Assembly (NCBI RefSeq): GCF_000485595.1
Contig: NW_014577303.1
Span: 153,779-217,778, forward strand
DNA: 64,000 nt
Source: Priapulus caudatus
Taxonomy: Eukaryota; Priapulida; Priapulimorpha; Priapulimorphida; Priapulidae
Direction of reading: 5' to 3'
Shown: positions 11,100 to 23,209 of the stretch, in pieces
How positions within the stretch are numbered: position 1 is the stretch's first letter
How the letters are laid out: every line of letters begins with the position of its first letter
The notes under the pieces: model-generated
What the model was told of the DNA's origin: nothing
Database searches by the model: none
What the model saw: only the letters and a program-made list of their open reading frames with translations
Translations under genes and position numbers: made by a program

Positions 11100-12206
11100 G
11101 ACAGTCAGACAGAGAGAAGGAGAGCCCTCTATCCCAAATTTGCGCAAATATTATTATTTTGCATACGGAAAAGTATAGCTAAACACAATCGTTGACGCAT
11201 TTGTGCATGCTTTACTTCAATTGCTTACATGAATTTCGTTTCACCATATACAATAACGGGCGCGATAATAATTAGTTTGAGCAAGCAGTCTTGGTTTCTA
11301 GTAACTGCATGGTGTTGTAATGTGACTTCAACATGTACAGTATCTCTACTAGATATGTGTATATTATCATCGGAAAAGAGTAACATGAAGCGCATTACGA
11401 TCATAGCTAGGCGAATAAGCCATCATCGATAAAATTATATTAGGAAGCTAGCTGGGTTCTTGGAGTTCCTCATTATCAGAAGTTGTCAGTTTTCTGTTTT
11501 TAGTTTAGGGATGTCGCCTGTACTGCCTCGCATGGTACCCGTGCGATAACAACAATACAGTGCAAACGCGTGTTCACAGTAAACTCGTCCTTTCTATTGT
11601 AAAATCAAACAATTTATCCCCAGTGATGGTTTCGCCTTGTACACAGAAATAGTGTTTGCAGTTTATATATTGCAGTGACCGGCATATAATCGTACCGTAT
11701 AGACACAAAATACTCAACCGGGCTCAGTTTAGCGTGTTGCGTCACGCAGCTGACGGCAATGACGGTTAAACAACAGCATCGCCGATCGCAATATTAGGAT
11801 TTATACCGTATTGTTGTAATAGCAGAAGAAGAAAAAGAATATTAACACTGGTGATCAAACACGCAGCAGAAGCTACAACTTGCGTGTAAACGAATCTGGG
11901 TATCCGATTAAAAGCCAATTGAGCAAGCTGATTTTATCAGCAGTGGAAGTGTAAATGTGTATATTCCTATATCCACCTTACCATACGTGCCGGCCAAATT
12001 TTTCTGGCCAAATTTTAATCAGACTCTAGCGAAGTAAAGATAAAAAACTGCAGTCACAATTTCACACGCTACTGTACTTTTATGTGACCAAAACATTGCT
12101 ATGCGCATGCGTATATCGAAATTTATCCCGGACCTAGCACGCTTCGAAGTGGGCCTAGCCCACGCACGCTCTCTTAGCGGGGCTATGTTATATACCCGTA
12201 CAAACT
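11100..12206. other. Unassigned DNA
   Basis: No recognisable gene. Small open frames such as 11229-11432 (+) lack any family resemblance. Confidence 0.4.
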
Positions 12207-12463
12207 GCAAAATATATCCTACGGACAGCTTGCTAGCTACATACACCCCGTTCAGACTGCAAATTTGATCCTACATCAAACTAGTAATAGTCCGGTAATA
12301 GTAGGTTTAGTGAGGACTAGCGCGTATTTAGCCCGGAATAGCGAAAATTTACACAGTGAAAAAGATTTGTCAGGGCCTGGCCGGGACTAGTTTGATGTAG
12401 GATCAAATTTGCAGTCTGAACGGGGTGTATGTAGCCAGCAAGCTGTCCGTAGGGTATATTTGC
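12207..12463. mobile_element. 257-bp foldback (MITE-like) with 77-78-bp arms
   Basis: The segment 12207-12284 is the near-perfect reverse complement of 12387-12463, including the phrases ccccgttcagactgcaaatt and cctacatcaaactag. A 102-base spacer separates the arms. There are only a few mismatches (for example tgctagct against tgctggct) and a 1-base length difference. No coding sequence is present. Such long-armed foldbacks are typical of non-autonomous DNA transposons; superfamily not assigned. Confidence 0.8.
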
Positions 12464-13957
12464 TTAGATGCGTATAGTTAGTCATCGAACATCAGTAATA
12501 CACACAGGGACTAGTGTAAACCTCAATGTAAAGGCATATATGTCAAGGTTGTTATAAATTAAAAGCATGTCCATTCGGCCCAAGACAAAAATAGCCTCGG
12601 CTAAGCTGACATGTTGCGTATAGTAACACTCTGGCATGAACATGACTTTGCAAGATGAATGACCCCGCCCACCTTATGTTACATTGCATTCCACGGACAT
12701 GTTACTAAAGCAATGTCACCAGATTGCGGATTCTAGCCATGACCAAACGGACACTTTGACTTTGCGCGCCTACAGGGCATGCGTAGGATGGGCTGCATCT
12801 GTGTTGAAAATATCGCTTCTTGTTGCGATCCGGATATATACTGGTGGTATCGCTTGCTTGAGCGTACATCAGCAATCACGGATGCACTTTTGAAATGTTA
12901 GATCGCATGGCTTACGGACATATGCATCCCGCATTTCATAGGTCACATATAGGGACGCCTAAAGTATGAGGGCGGAAGAGCGCAAAGAGCACAGTGACGA
13001 AGATCTGTACGTGCATGCTGCAATAAACATCCAGCAGCACGTAATACGCACACGAAACTATAGTTTCTGAAAGTCAAGCAGCGTTTTGCATCGATATTTC
13101 CTTTGGGATAAAGACGGAGACGAAGGAATCCCCGACCGGACATGAAGGACCGACCGTTGCCGGCTAACTGCAGGCAATAATTCATTGTTGGAGATATCAA
13201 ACTCGTGTCGCATGGCCGTTCTATTACTCCTGGCGCGATAATCTGCCAGACGAACCGACTGGTTATGTTCCGAATCAAACCATCGCGACACGATAAACGG
13301 CTCCCTCGAGCCAACATATTCCCTAGCACGTGTTTCGTATGTCCGACATGCCCATATTTGATACGCAGGTATATTGAATTCGATTGGGCGGCGAAAATCG
13401 CGTAAGACGTGTATGCTGGCAGTTTTGGTATATATTAGTCATTTTATCGTAATGTGATTATATCTACTAGACATTTGGGCCTGAGTACGTCGACGACGCG
13501 CATACCAGATACGGCACTATTGTTGTCAAACAGACGCCTATACCAGATATATAAATATTTGGTACACGAGGTTCTAAGTAAAAAAGTAAAAAGTGCGTCG
13601 GTTCCGACTGCGGCTCTCTCAGAAGTTGCTTGACTCTGTAGAGATTACGGCGTAACCTGCTCAGTCACGAGTCGCTATGAGACCAATATACGGAACATCA
13701 ATCACTTGCAAAAACACGGATGACGTTTAGTTAAGTCAATGTGCACTCAGCGTTGATTCATACTGTAAATCTGTAAATCCAATCTAAATCTCAAGAACCT
13801 TCGGAAATTGGGTGAAGCTGTGAGCGTGGTACTCGACGCCTGGAGAGCTGTGCTTGCGCACAGGAAAGTGCATTTCGCATTTTCGCAAGAAAAGTGTACC
13901 GAAACGTTTCATCTCACAATGTAAAAGAAGGGTAAATGTAAAAGCAATGTAAATGGA

Positions 13958-13958
<1 letters not shown>
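12464..13958. other. Unassigned DNA; two overlapping minus-strand open frames
   Basis: The minus strand is open in two frames over about 12943-13430. One is 128 codons (12943-13329). The other reads through RWFDSEHNQSVRLADYRARS and ends at 13058. The second has a charge distribution that looks protein-like, but no domain is recognised and the two cannot both be real. Not called as a gene. Confidence 0.3.
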
Positions 13959-14021
<63 letters not shown>

Positions 14022-14185
14022 GGTGTGTGTGTGTGTGTGTGTGTGTGAGTGTGTGTGGTGGTGGTGTGTTGTGCTGTTGTGGGCGCGCGGGCGTGTGGGT
14101 GTGGTGTGCGTGGGTGTGCGTGCGTGCGTGCGTACGTACGTGTGTTTGTATGTGTATATTGTGGTGTGTGCGTTGTGTGTGTGTG

Positions 14186-14224
<39 letters not shown>

Positions 14225-14374
14225 TGTGTGTGTTGTGTGTGTGTGTGTTGTGTGTGTGTGCATGCGGCGGTGTGGCGTGTGTGTGTGCGTGCGTACGTGC
14301 GTGCGTGCGTGCGTGCGCGAGTGCGTGCGTGCAGTGCGTGCGTGAATGCGTGCGTGCGTGCGTAGCGTGGTGTT
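13959..14374. repeat. (GT)n with GTGC and GTGG variants, about 415 bp
   Basis: A long TG array with many single-base interruptions, changing to TGCG units at its right end. All open frames across it (Cys-Val or Thr-His runs) are artefacts. Its right end merges into the duplicated segment. Confidence 0.95.
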
Positions 14375-16076
14375 TGTATGAAATGTATATCTCTCTCGGT
14401 CTCTTCGTTCTCTTAATATATATTTTATTTACAATTTCTTTACTAGTTGCCCCGCGCTGGCAAACATGGTGGTACCTCTATTCAATTGAGTAAAAAGATA
14501 GATGGTGGATATAGCGGCCATCCACAATAAAGAATGTCACCAGAGATTTTCCAGTCTTTACTGTCGCTGAATGATCGTCAGCTATAGCAAATAAGTCGAT
14601 AGACTATTTGTGGCCTCCTGCTACAGATGTTAACAGAACAAGAGTTGATTGTATAGGATATACGGGTACGATCATATCAATTCTCTTTACCTGGAAAACT
14701 GTCAGGTATGTCTAACACTTATATGTCAAACACAACTATATTCAGTAAAGGTTATAGTAAGCGCTGCTCTTAAGTTGAGCCAGGCAACTCTGCATGCTCT
14801 GCGTGTTAATATAAGAGAGTAAATAAATTAAATAAATAAATAAATATATATATATATATAACCGAGAGAGAAAATAGAGTGTAAATAATCTCTATATATT
14901 CACTCCTGATTATACTCCTGGTATCACATTTATTTCGTTTCCGTCCCATCCCTCAGTTCTGCGGACTCATACTATCCAAAATCGTCTATCTATAGCTGGG
15001 TTCTCGTTTACCTCGTTTTAAATTAAACGCGTGCAAATATTGTCTCATTTACCAAACGAGTGAGGGATAGTGAGAAAGAGAGAGAGGGGGAGAGGTGAGA
15101 GGTGAGGAAGGTGAGCGCGTGCGTCCGTGCGAGAGAGAGAAATCCGATTAGAGGCGAGAGTGGAAGGGGTGATAAGCGCGCTGCGCGTGCTGCGGCATAC
15201 AAGCCAACGTCGAGATTAATGAACGCGCATAAATATGTGGTTATTTTTTGCTGCGCAGTATTCTTATCGCTCCTCCAGTAAACAGCGAAGATTTATTGCT
15301 CGCTAACACGCAAGGCAATTATTCTACGGATTGAACTATGACAATCAACAATATTTATTAATTAATCAAGTCGCAAGAAAAATAAAATTATTTATTGAAG
15401 CACACCTCGAATTGATAGTGAGTTGTTTATATAGTTACCTCTCCGATAAGCCGTATAGGAGACGCACCAAGGATAACTCCAGGAGTGTCATAATATAATC
15501 TATAATCGTATATCATATCAAACGTCATATTGAACATTGCGCAGGGACTCGGTGTGACGTAACTGTATACATTATCGGTCCTAAGAACAGCTGATAACAC
15601 TCGACACAAATGAATGCACCTAACAAAAAACAAACATAGTAACTACATCGTGTTAGCGTTTACCATGTTATTAACCTCTCTCTCGATTGATATTTTCATA
15701 TAAGTAGACATTTATTTGATAAAAGATGACATATTATAAACTAAAGCTTTATCGATCGTTATTCAGTCGAACAGGTCTAATAGAGAATTTTGCGTTATTA
15801 TATTTTCCTTAGCTAGCCGGCGGTAGAAGTGAATAACGCGGATAATAAATATCATCGTTAAATATACACCAGCGTTATCATTTCGATAAATACGCAAAAA
15901 ACTCTACGTAAGATTAAAAACCTGCTATATAAAAACGTTCATCATTCCGCTTCAGCATAAGAATTGTGTTTTATAACTTTCCTATTCAAGCGCCATAATA
16001 AAATACGCCAGTTTATTATCGAAGAGTAACCTTATATATCTGCCTCGCTGATAAGTAGTCAATAAGTTAAATTGAA

Positions 16077-16414
16077 TACGTCCATCGAATTTTCTATGGT
16101 GTATATTTGTCAAATTTTTGTTGCAATTTTTTTACATGAAAGGTAAGCACTAACGGGACTAAATTTATCCTCAAATTCTTACCTGATAAGATTGTTTTTC
16201 AACTAGTTAAAAATCTAAAAAAAAACTTGGGTGATTTGATATATTTATCACGACATTAAATGCTTGCTATGGGCTATGTATGAGTCACGAGTGTTTGTTC
16301 ACACCAAACGGAATAGCAAAATAGGAAGTATTATGCAGCAATTTAACAGAATCACTTACATTTTGTGAAAAAGTGGACATAATTTTTTTTACTTTTACTA
16401 TTTACGGTGACGTA
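16077..16414. mobile_element. TACGTCAC/GTGACGTA element, copy A
   Basis: Member of a four-copy family (others at 26580, 29331 and 56439). The left end is damaged (tacgtccatcg); the right end is tatttacggtgacgta. Interior landmarks shared by the copies: agtaagtactaacggcact (with changes), ttcttacctgataagattg, tcaactagttaaaaatc, and tgagtcacgagtgt. No coding capacity. Confidence 0.8.
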
Positions 16415-16942
16415 CTTACCTTAAGGATACGCTGCTCATTCGTGTACGACTTCGCGTATAGACTATACCACACCTACTATAACTATACCACGTATGTTTT
16501 CGTTGGTCGCACCTTAAGCTGGTAGAGCTGCGCGCCTCGGCCTCCCATAACAGAAAAAATAACAGAATTTTTACTACAACATTATTCCTTAATTTAACCC
16601 CACCCGTCTCCACTTAGACGTAGTGCCAAGGAAATTAGAGGCAGAAAATGTTGAAATTTGAGACGCTTCGACAGATGCTCTTTATTGCGAGCGCCCCGCA
16701 GTTAAACCATATTAGTCATTTCTGTAACCGTTCACACCCGCCGTGTGACGTCCGGGAAACACGTTACGGGTGCACATTATAAACTTTTATTCGTTAAGCG
16801 CAACCTTTGCTTACTGTTTATTTAGTTTGCCACCATGTTCGATACAAACAGTAGAGAGCGATTTGCAGACACTCTCATAGCACGCAACCCGCCCGTGCGC
16901 ACGATGAGGTCAATAACATTCCCTGCATAATAACTACGACCA

Positions 16943-16987
16943 TCAAGTGCTAATAAATACTATTTGTAGGTATTTATTAGCTCTTGA
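16943..16987. repeat. 18-bp stem hairpin
   Basis: tcaagtgctaataaatac and gtatttattagctcttga pair with one mismatch around the 9-base loop tatttgtag. The same hairpin is at 27449-27493 in the second copy of the duplication. No function can be assigned. Confidence 0.7.
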
Positions 16988-17505
16988 CGACCATGCATAG
17001 TGAGGGAAAACTATTTATTCTGGCTTACAAGCACGCCCATGCCATGCAAGACCCGTCAAATAGTTAGGAAACATGCGGGTAACTAATCCGTGCAGTCTCT
17101 CTCATTTGTTATATTCTACGAACGCATAGTCTGTCACAGTAATGACACCAATGCACACATGCGGGCGGGCATGCGCAGGTAACGACCATTTACCTTATTC
17201 GAGTCTACGATATATTAAATTCGTGCCCGCAAATCTCATCGACATTCACCTATGTGCGCCAGTACTCTAGCTGACTACATCACTTAATATAATATGGCGT
17301 GCATGCCTGATTCTGTTGACTCAAAGTGCACGGTCTAAATTATTCACACATTGTGTTGTAACGAAGCTAAATCGCACTGGAGTTAAATAAATCGTATATA
17401 CTTAGTGCACGGGATGTGACGACATACACGCGTGATGCAGAGAGCGAGCTGGTGTGGCCTAATAGAACTGAGCATTGTTAGCTTCTAATTAGGTCGGCTC
17501 AGTTA

Positions 17506-18400
17506 GAATGACCGACCAAGGCGCCTATATCGAACAGCGTTCAGGGAGCATGGAAGAAAGCTTTAGACAGAAGTAGTTGGGTGCACTCGCACAGAAGCGC
17601 TCACGCACACGCACACGCACACGCCCACGCACACGCACACGCACACGCACACTCACACGCACACGCACACCCACGCGCACACCACCCACACGCGGGTAAA
17701 AATACGTTTATGATGCATGGCGATAGATAAGCTACTTATTTTTAATAATAGTTTCACGCTAATAGTAAATACGTAGGCGACATTTAGTTGGCGCCGAAAC
17801 AGACCTTATTACTTAGAGCTTTGGTAATTAGAGCTTTCGGTGCAGAAAACGCGATTTTGTTGTGTTGTTTCCGATGATTTATTAACCAGGCACGCCTACC
17901 GAAATCGGATTGATTTCCAAATACATGAGACTTTGCATTAAATTATGAGCATCTAGCAAAGACGACCGAATCATAACAAAACGTCCTCCACAATAGATGT
18001 TTGTCGGGCTATATTGTGACTATATCGATGATTCCGATATTTTCACTCTTTTTATTTGGAAACGAAAACGCATCATCATCGTAAATGTCTGTAACTAGTA
18101 ATGGCGCAATACAGCACCGTGCTATTTGGCGTTGATTTTCCTAGCAGGCCATCAGCGGGTTTTCTGTAACCACTTCCTAGGTACTTATGCTATAAGTTTA
18201 CCTATTGAAGTAGACGCGGATGTCAGATTAGATAGCACTTACTGGCATTCCGTTCCGGAAATCAGAATCAGTTTCACAGGCGACGCGGGCACGAGGTCGT
18301 CTATGAAAAGTGTTGGATTTCAAGAGGCAAGAGGCGTTGCAATTGTCCGCTTGCATTTTTGATTAGCGACCATATGAACGTTATCTAACTACCTATCCAT

Positions 18401-18403
<3 letters not shown>
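17506..18403. other. Unassigned DNA with a CACGCA array
   Basis: A (CACGCA)n-type repeat lies at about 17601-17696. The open frame 18126-18362 (+) has no recognisable domain. Otherwise nothing was identified. Confidence 0.45.

Positions 18404-18452
<49 letters not shown>
18404..18452. repeat. (CT)n microsatellite
   Basis: About 24 uninterrupted CT units, followed closely by the ATCC array. Confidence 0.95.
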
Positions 18453-18455
<3 letters not shown>

Positions 18456-18459
18456 TACG

Positions 18460-19240
18460 TCCATCCATCCTATCCAGGATCCGTCCGTCCGTCCATACCC
18501 ATCCATCCATCCATCCATCATCCTCCATCCATCATCCATCCAATCCATCCATCCATCCAATCCATTACAGTCATCCATCATCCATCCTTCATCATCCCCA
18601 TCCATCCACTCATCCATCCATCCATCCATCCATCCATCCATCCATTCCCCATCAATCCATCCATCCATCATCCATCCTCCATCCATCATCCATCCATCCA
18701 TCCCATCATTCCATCCATCCATCCATCCATGCATCCTCCATTCCTCCAGTCCATCATCCATCCCACTGCCATCATTCGCATCCATCCATGCGCATCAGTC
18801 CATCCGATCCATCCACTCATCCATCGATCAGTCCAGTCCAGTGCATCATCGTCCATCGATCCATTCCTCATCCGATCCATCACTCAGTCCCATCCTCATC
18901 CATCCATTCCATCCATCCATCATCCATCCTCCATCCATCCATCCATCCATCCATCCATCCATCATCATTCCATCTCCATCCATGCCATCATCATCCATCC
19001 ATCCATCATCCATCCATCCATCATCATCCATCCATCCATCCATCCATTTCATCCCATGCCATCCGATTCCATCCATCCATCCTCCTCATCCATCCATCCA
19101 TCCGATTCCATCCATCCAATCCATCCGATCATCCGATCATCTATCATTCCATCCTATCCTATCCATCGCGATTCACTCCATCCATCCATCCCATCCATCC
19201 AGTTCATTCACTCAATTCGTCCATTCTATCCATCAATTCC
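18460..19240. repeat. (ATCC)n degenerate array, about 780 bp
   Basis: CATC/TCCA tetranucleotide units with frequent 1-2-base slips. The long Ser-Ile-His-Pro frames on the plus strand and Trp-Met-Asp-Gly frames on the minus strand are translations of this repeat and not genes. Confidence 0.95.
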
Positions 19241-20842
19241 ATTATCTATCTTACCCTTACTATTCTTTGTCATCTGCCACACCCCAATACCTATAATTAT
19301 ATTATATAATATTAGTATATATTCTATTCATATATTTGGAGCTTCGTATGTATCTATGTTGTGATGTATCGTATGTATCTTCCCTATAGGCGGACAATCG
19401 CCCCAAGCGATCTGCGACTAACATTTTTCACCGGGCATCTCTTATACCCGGGCGTGTTCTAGTGAAAAATAACCTGTCAACCGGTCAACTCACGAAAATC
19501 CCGTTGAAAAACCCGTCATTCGTGAGAATCTTCCCATGTCAGCATGACTGCTTAGCAGTGCTGCACACGATAAATGATTCCCTCACCTTCATCCGGCTGT
19601 GGTATTGTTTGAAACCGAACACCCATACTAAAACACCCACAACCGCACCAGTTTTCAGCAGTTCAGAGCTTACCTACTTCACTAGCTCAGAGTTCAGTTC
19701 AGATGTTACGATCTCACAGATGATTGATACATTCGAAGCTATGCAGTTCTGCACTGTCACTAGTGCCGAAAATTTCTTCATTTGCAATGTGCATGTGTGC
19801 GTGTCTCTATCTATACTCATGAGCAGTAATACGATGACGAATTTGTCACTTATTAGCTCCCTGATACGTATGTTGCTTTTATTGTGTCATGCTACGATCT
19901 CAATGGTAGCTGTACGTGGGGAGTCTCAAGTGTTCGGAGACGCCAAGGAATCTCTAACTATTGTCCACCACGAGAATATGGACGAAAACGATTCTTTATA
20001 CGATGGATTTCAATGAAAAGTCAACGCATTTCCCTAGCATGCCTCTTATAATCAATTTTGTCACTTCTAGCACCATGCATTTTCATTTGATGTTCCAGGG
20101 GTTCTAAGTTCCGTTTGTGCTGTTCATATAATGTCATAGTAACAGTTTTTTTCGTTGTTTCCGCGATGCTTATTATCCTTTATTACAGTATTTCCTAAAT
20201 CATTCTAATATTTGTCTGCAATGTTATTTGTCGCATTTTTACCAATCGGTCCTATTCTGTCCTATTATTATTAGAGTCTCATGCATTAGCTAGGCACCGA
20301 TGTTACCAGCGCCAGTCTGGGTACCCGCGTAGTTCTATTACTACTATATTATATATATATTATATTACTATATTCTAATACCTATTCTGTCGGCAAGTTT
20401 CTCTGTTCTGTCTGTTCTCGATTCAAATCAATTAGGCCACCTCCTTATATATGTCAAGGATGGCCATTTAAATGTATTCTTTGCGTTACATTGAACTGGG
20501 CCTTTAGGAACATGGGCAATGGATTTGGACTTCTGAGGTCATTTGACATCGCCAAAACGAAAAACATAATGAACAAGATATGCCCCCTGCAGCCAGCGTC
20601 TGCATAACCGCACCCCCTGCTAGTGGTAAATAAACGGCCCACATGAGACGCCGGATTCACTTAGCAATGACTTGCATGGATGGCTGTTCATTGTTGCTCA
20701 CACACATCACTTCACCGACTTCGATTACAGGTGTGCACAGACTATACGTAGCACTATTATAGACCCTATTAGCCGAGTTGTGATAGATTATTTTTTAGGA
20801 AGGGGGCAATAAAAAAGGGATAAAGGGGGGGAATAGCCTACG
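19241..20842. other. Unassigned DNA; 184-codon open frame without ATG
   Basis: The plus strand is open from 19462 to 20016 but begins with GTG, and its first in-frame ATG is at 19720. The translation shows no recognisable domain; a hydrophobic stretch lies near ISSLIRMLLLLCHATISMV. It might be an exon of an unseen gene, but nothing beyond length supports this. The rest is AT-rich DNA. Confidence 0.3.
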
Positions 20843-21311
20843 ATTGATAGATACATAGCTTAGATAGATAGTTAGATAGTTAGATATGATAGATAGATTA
20901 GATAGCTAGATAGACTAGATATAATCTAGCTGATAGATAGTTAGATAGTTAAGATACCGACGTCAGATAGATAGTAGATAGCATAGATAAGAGACTGACT
21001 AAGATTAACGTGCATAGATATAGTAGCATAGTAGATAGATGATAGATAGTAGTTAGTATAGTAGATAGCATAGTAGACTAGATAGATAGTTAGATTTAGA
21101 TAGATAGATAAGGCTAAATAGATAGATAGTATGTAAATAGATAGATAGATAGATTAGATAGGATAGATAGATCAGTAGATAGGCATAGAGACTAGATAGT
21201 AGATGATAGATAGTGATAGATAGTAGATAGATAGATGATAGATCGATAGATTAGATAGATGATAGATGATAAGATAGTACTAGATAGATAGATAGATTAG
21301 ATAGATAGATC
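20843..21311. repeat. (GATA)n degenerate array, about 470 bp
   Basis: GATA/TAGA units with many insertions and deletions, followed by a poly-G run near 21325. Confidence 0.93.
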
Positions 21312-21384
21312 GCTGAACAAAAAGGGGGGGGGGTCCCCGTGAGCCCACGCGTTGTCGCATCAGGTACTTCAGATATGTTACCGA

Positions 21385-21440
21385 GGGTATATGTAACCCT
21401 ACTCAGCCTTTACCCATAACCATACCCTAACCTTAACCTA
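21385..21440 (-). repeat. Short TAACCC-like (degenerate telomere-type) patch
   Basis: Contains taaccctac, ttacccataaccatacccta and accttaacctaac: degenerate variants of the animal telomere repeat in the reverse orientation to the array at 34.3-37.7 kb. Only about 55 bases, so it could be chance simple sequence. Confidence 0.45.
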
Positions 21441-21468
21441 ACTATATCTATTGTATATCTATGCGTGC

Positions 21469-21661
21469 TTGTGTGTGTGTGTGTGTGTGTGTTGTGTGCT
21501 GTATTTGTGTGTGTGTGTGTGTGTGTTGTCGTGCTGTGTGCTGTTGTGTTGTGTTGTGTGTGTGTGTGCTGTGTGTGTGTGGGGCTGTGTTTGTGTGTTG
21601 TGTGTGTGGAGCATGTGTGTGTGTTGTGTGTGGGTGTGTGCTATGTATGTATATATATAAT
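21469..21661. repeat. (GT)n interrupted microsatellite
   Basis: TG units with frequent GTTG and GCTG interruptions. Open frames on both strands are artefacts. Confidence 0.95.
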
Positions 21662-22735
21662 ATGCAAGCTCCATACCCCCATGTGCAATGCGCGATGTGC
21701 CAAGGCAACAAAGCAGTTTTGCTTCATTTGTCACGGGCTGAATGACATCATTATTTTAATGACAATTGTTTGTCTAGTATTAAGCTCGACATATAAGCTA
21801 ATGTTAATTCCACTCTGCGGAATGTAGTGAAACCATGGTGTGCTATGGTAAACCGGTAATTGTTTTAATTTTAATGATAAAACCGCGTCGTGCATAATGA
21901 TTTTGCATTGAACGAAAGTCTATTCACAGTGCGCCACAGCGAAGGCGTTTTGTTCTGTTGAGTGAAGCTCGGGTCTTTACCAAATTTAAATCACGATTGC
22001 TCACAAATGTGCATGAAGCTTATTTTAATTGCGCTCACGAATAATATTACCGATGCTTGAACATGGAATGAAACACTACACGTGATAATTTTCAGATGCA
22101 AAACTCATAACACGCCAGCGACGCTTTTTCCATTACTCAGATAATTCGATAATTCTCGTAGTGCATGAACGTAAATATAAAGTTAACACAATTGCAAGCG
22201 TAGGTGCAGTTGACTTCAGTATGTGCAAATTTTCTATGAACTGCTAATTGAAAATGAAACGCAAACACTAAATAATACTGGTTTGCGTCCTAGCACAAAT
22301 AATTGTTGGTTTTTACGATACTTTTTTTTTGCGTCGCTGAAACTAAAATGTACAGCACGGAACTACTAATCTCGGCGAAAGTGGTATTTTAAATCAGAGA
22401 AACTGAAACGTGCCTCGGATAATAGTATTCTAGATATTAACTCCGAGTTAAACAAGGAATGAATATAGGAAGATAAGTCTACGAGTAAGGGAGGCAATGT
22501 TTATCGACGCCCCATTCACAAATGCACTATGCATGATGGCCGGAAATATGTAGAAAGAGTTTGCCTTTATTACGAATTCAAATCTCCTGTCACAGAAGAA
22601 AACCGAAATGTGTAAAATCATTTTAATCATGGTGCTGTGAATATTTTTTTTGAATATTGAATTAATTCACGGGAAAATTAAACAAGCTTTTTAATTTAGG
22701 AGCGGAAGCCTTTTAAAAAATATTGGGTTTATACA
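21662..22735. other. Unassigned AT-rich DNA
   Basis: No recognisable gene, RNA or repeat. Confidence 0.4.
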
Positions 22736-22839
22736 GGTACTAGGTAACGAGGTTTACGAGGTACGAGGTTACGAGGTTACGAGGTACGAGGTTACGATGT
22801 TACGAGTTACGAGGTACGAGGTTACAGGTAACGAGGTTT
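22736..22839. repeat. GGTTACGA minisatellite
   Basis: About 13 units of an 8-base motif (ggttacga) that alternates with a 7-base form (ggtacga). It is related neither to the telomere-type array nor to the neighbouring CA repeats. Confidence 0.85.
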
Positions 22840-23031
22840 AAACAGATATACGAAAACTTGAAATTGGAAGATCCGTTAGAAATGCATTGAACACTTGCAA
22901 ATTATCTAAAATAGATCACAGTATACTTGGGTTAATAAGCGAAATATATATAAATAGCAGTCCTTTTATACACAAAACCATGTTGCATGTTCGCATTTTT
23001 ACTAGCGCAGACGTACCGGCTCCGCGCATGG

Positions 23032-23155
23032 ACGCACGCACACATACATATACGCAGACACGTACACGCTCACACGCACCCACGCACACACACGCACATA
23101 CACAGAATGAGAGAGACATGCATATACGCGCGCACGCATGCATTCACGCACGATG
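23032..23155. repeat. CA/CG-rich simple sequence
   Basis: Interrupted CACA and CGCA units, with further GCAC units near 23185-23200. Confidence 0.9.
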
Positions 23156-23209
23156 GAACATGCGCTGTCAGACAGGCAGGCAGGCACGCACGCACGCACG
23201 CAGTCGATT

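Larger units (their letters stand above)
14311..17505. repeat. 3.2-kb direct duplication, copy 1
   Basis: The segment aligns in the same orientation with 24893-28011. From about 14311 to 16247 the two copies differ by many short indels and some substitutions. From 16248 to 17505 the offset is a constant 10506 bases, and no difference was seen in the lines compared. It contains a TAAA/TA microsatellite (14819-14861), a GA-rich patch (15061-15145), one copy of the TACGTCAC element and a hairpin at 16943-16987. No gene was recognised; the 65-codon minus-strand frame at 16416-16613 recurs at 26922-27119 simply because the DNA is duplicated. Confidence 0.9.

Noticed and set aside
12943-13430. Two overlapping minus-strand frames with protein-like charge pattern
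   Set aside because: Both cannot be real, neither has a recognised domain, and no gene context was found.
13784-14493. Cys-Val and Thr-His open frames of up to 177 codons
   Set aside because: Translation of the GT/CA array.
16500-16560. tRNA-like text (agctggtagagctgcgcgcc), suggesting a tRNA or SINE head
   Set aside because: Resembles a D-arm, but no matching acceptor stem, anticodon arm or B box follows; present twice only because of the large duplication.
19462-20016. 184-codon open frame as a gene
   Set aside because: No ATG until codon 87, no domain and no supporting signals; length alone is not enough.
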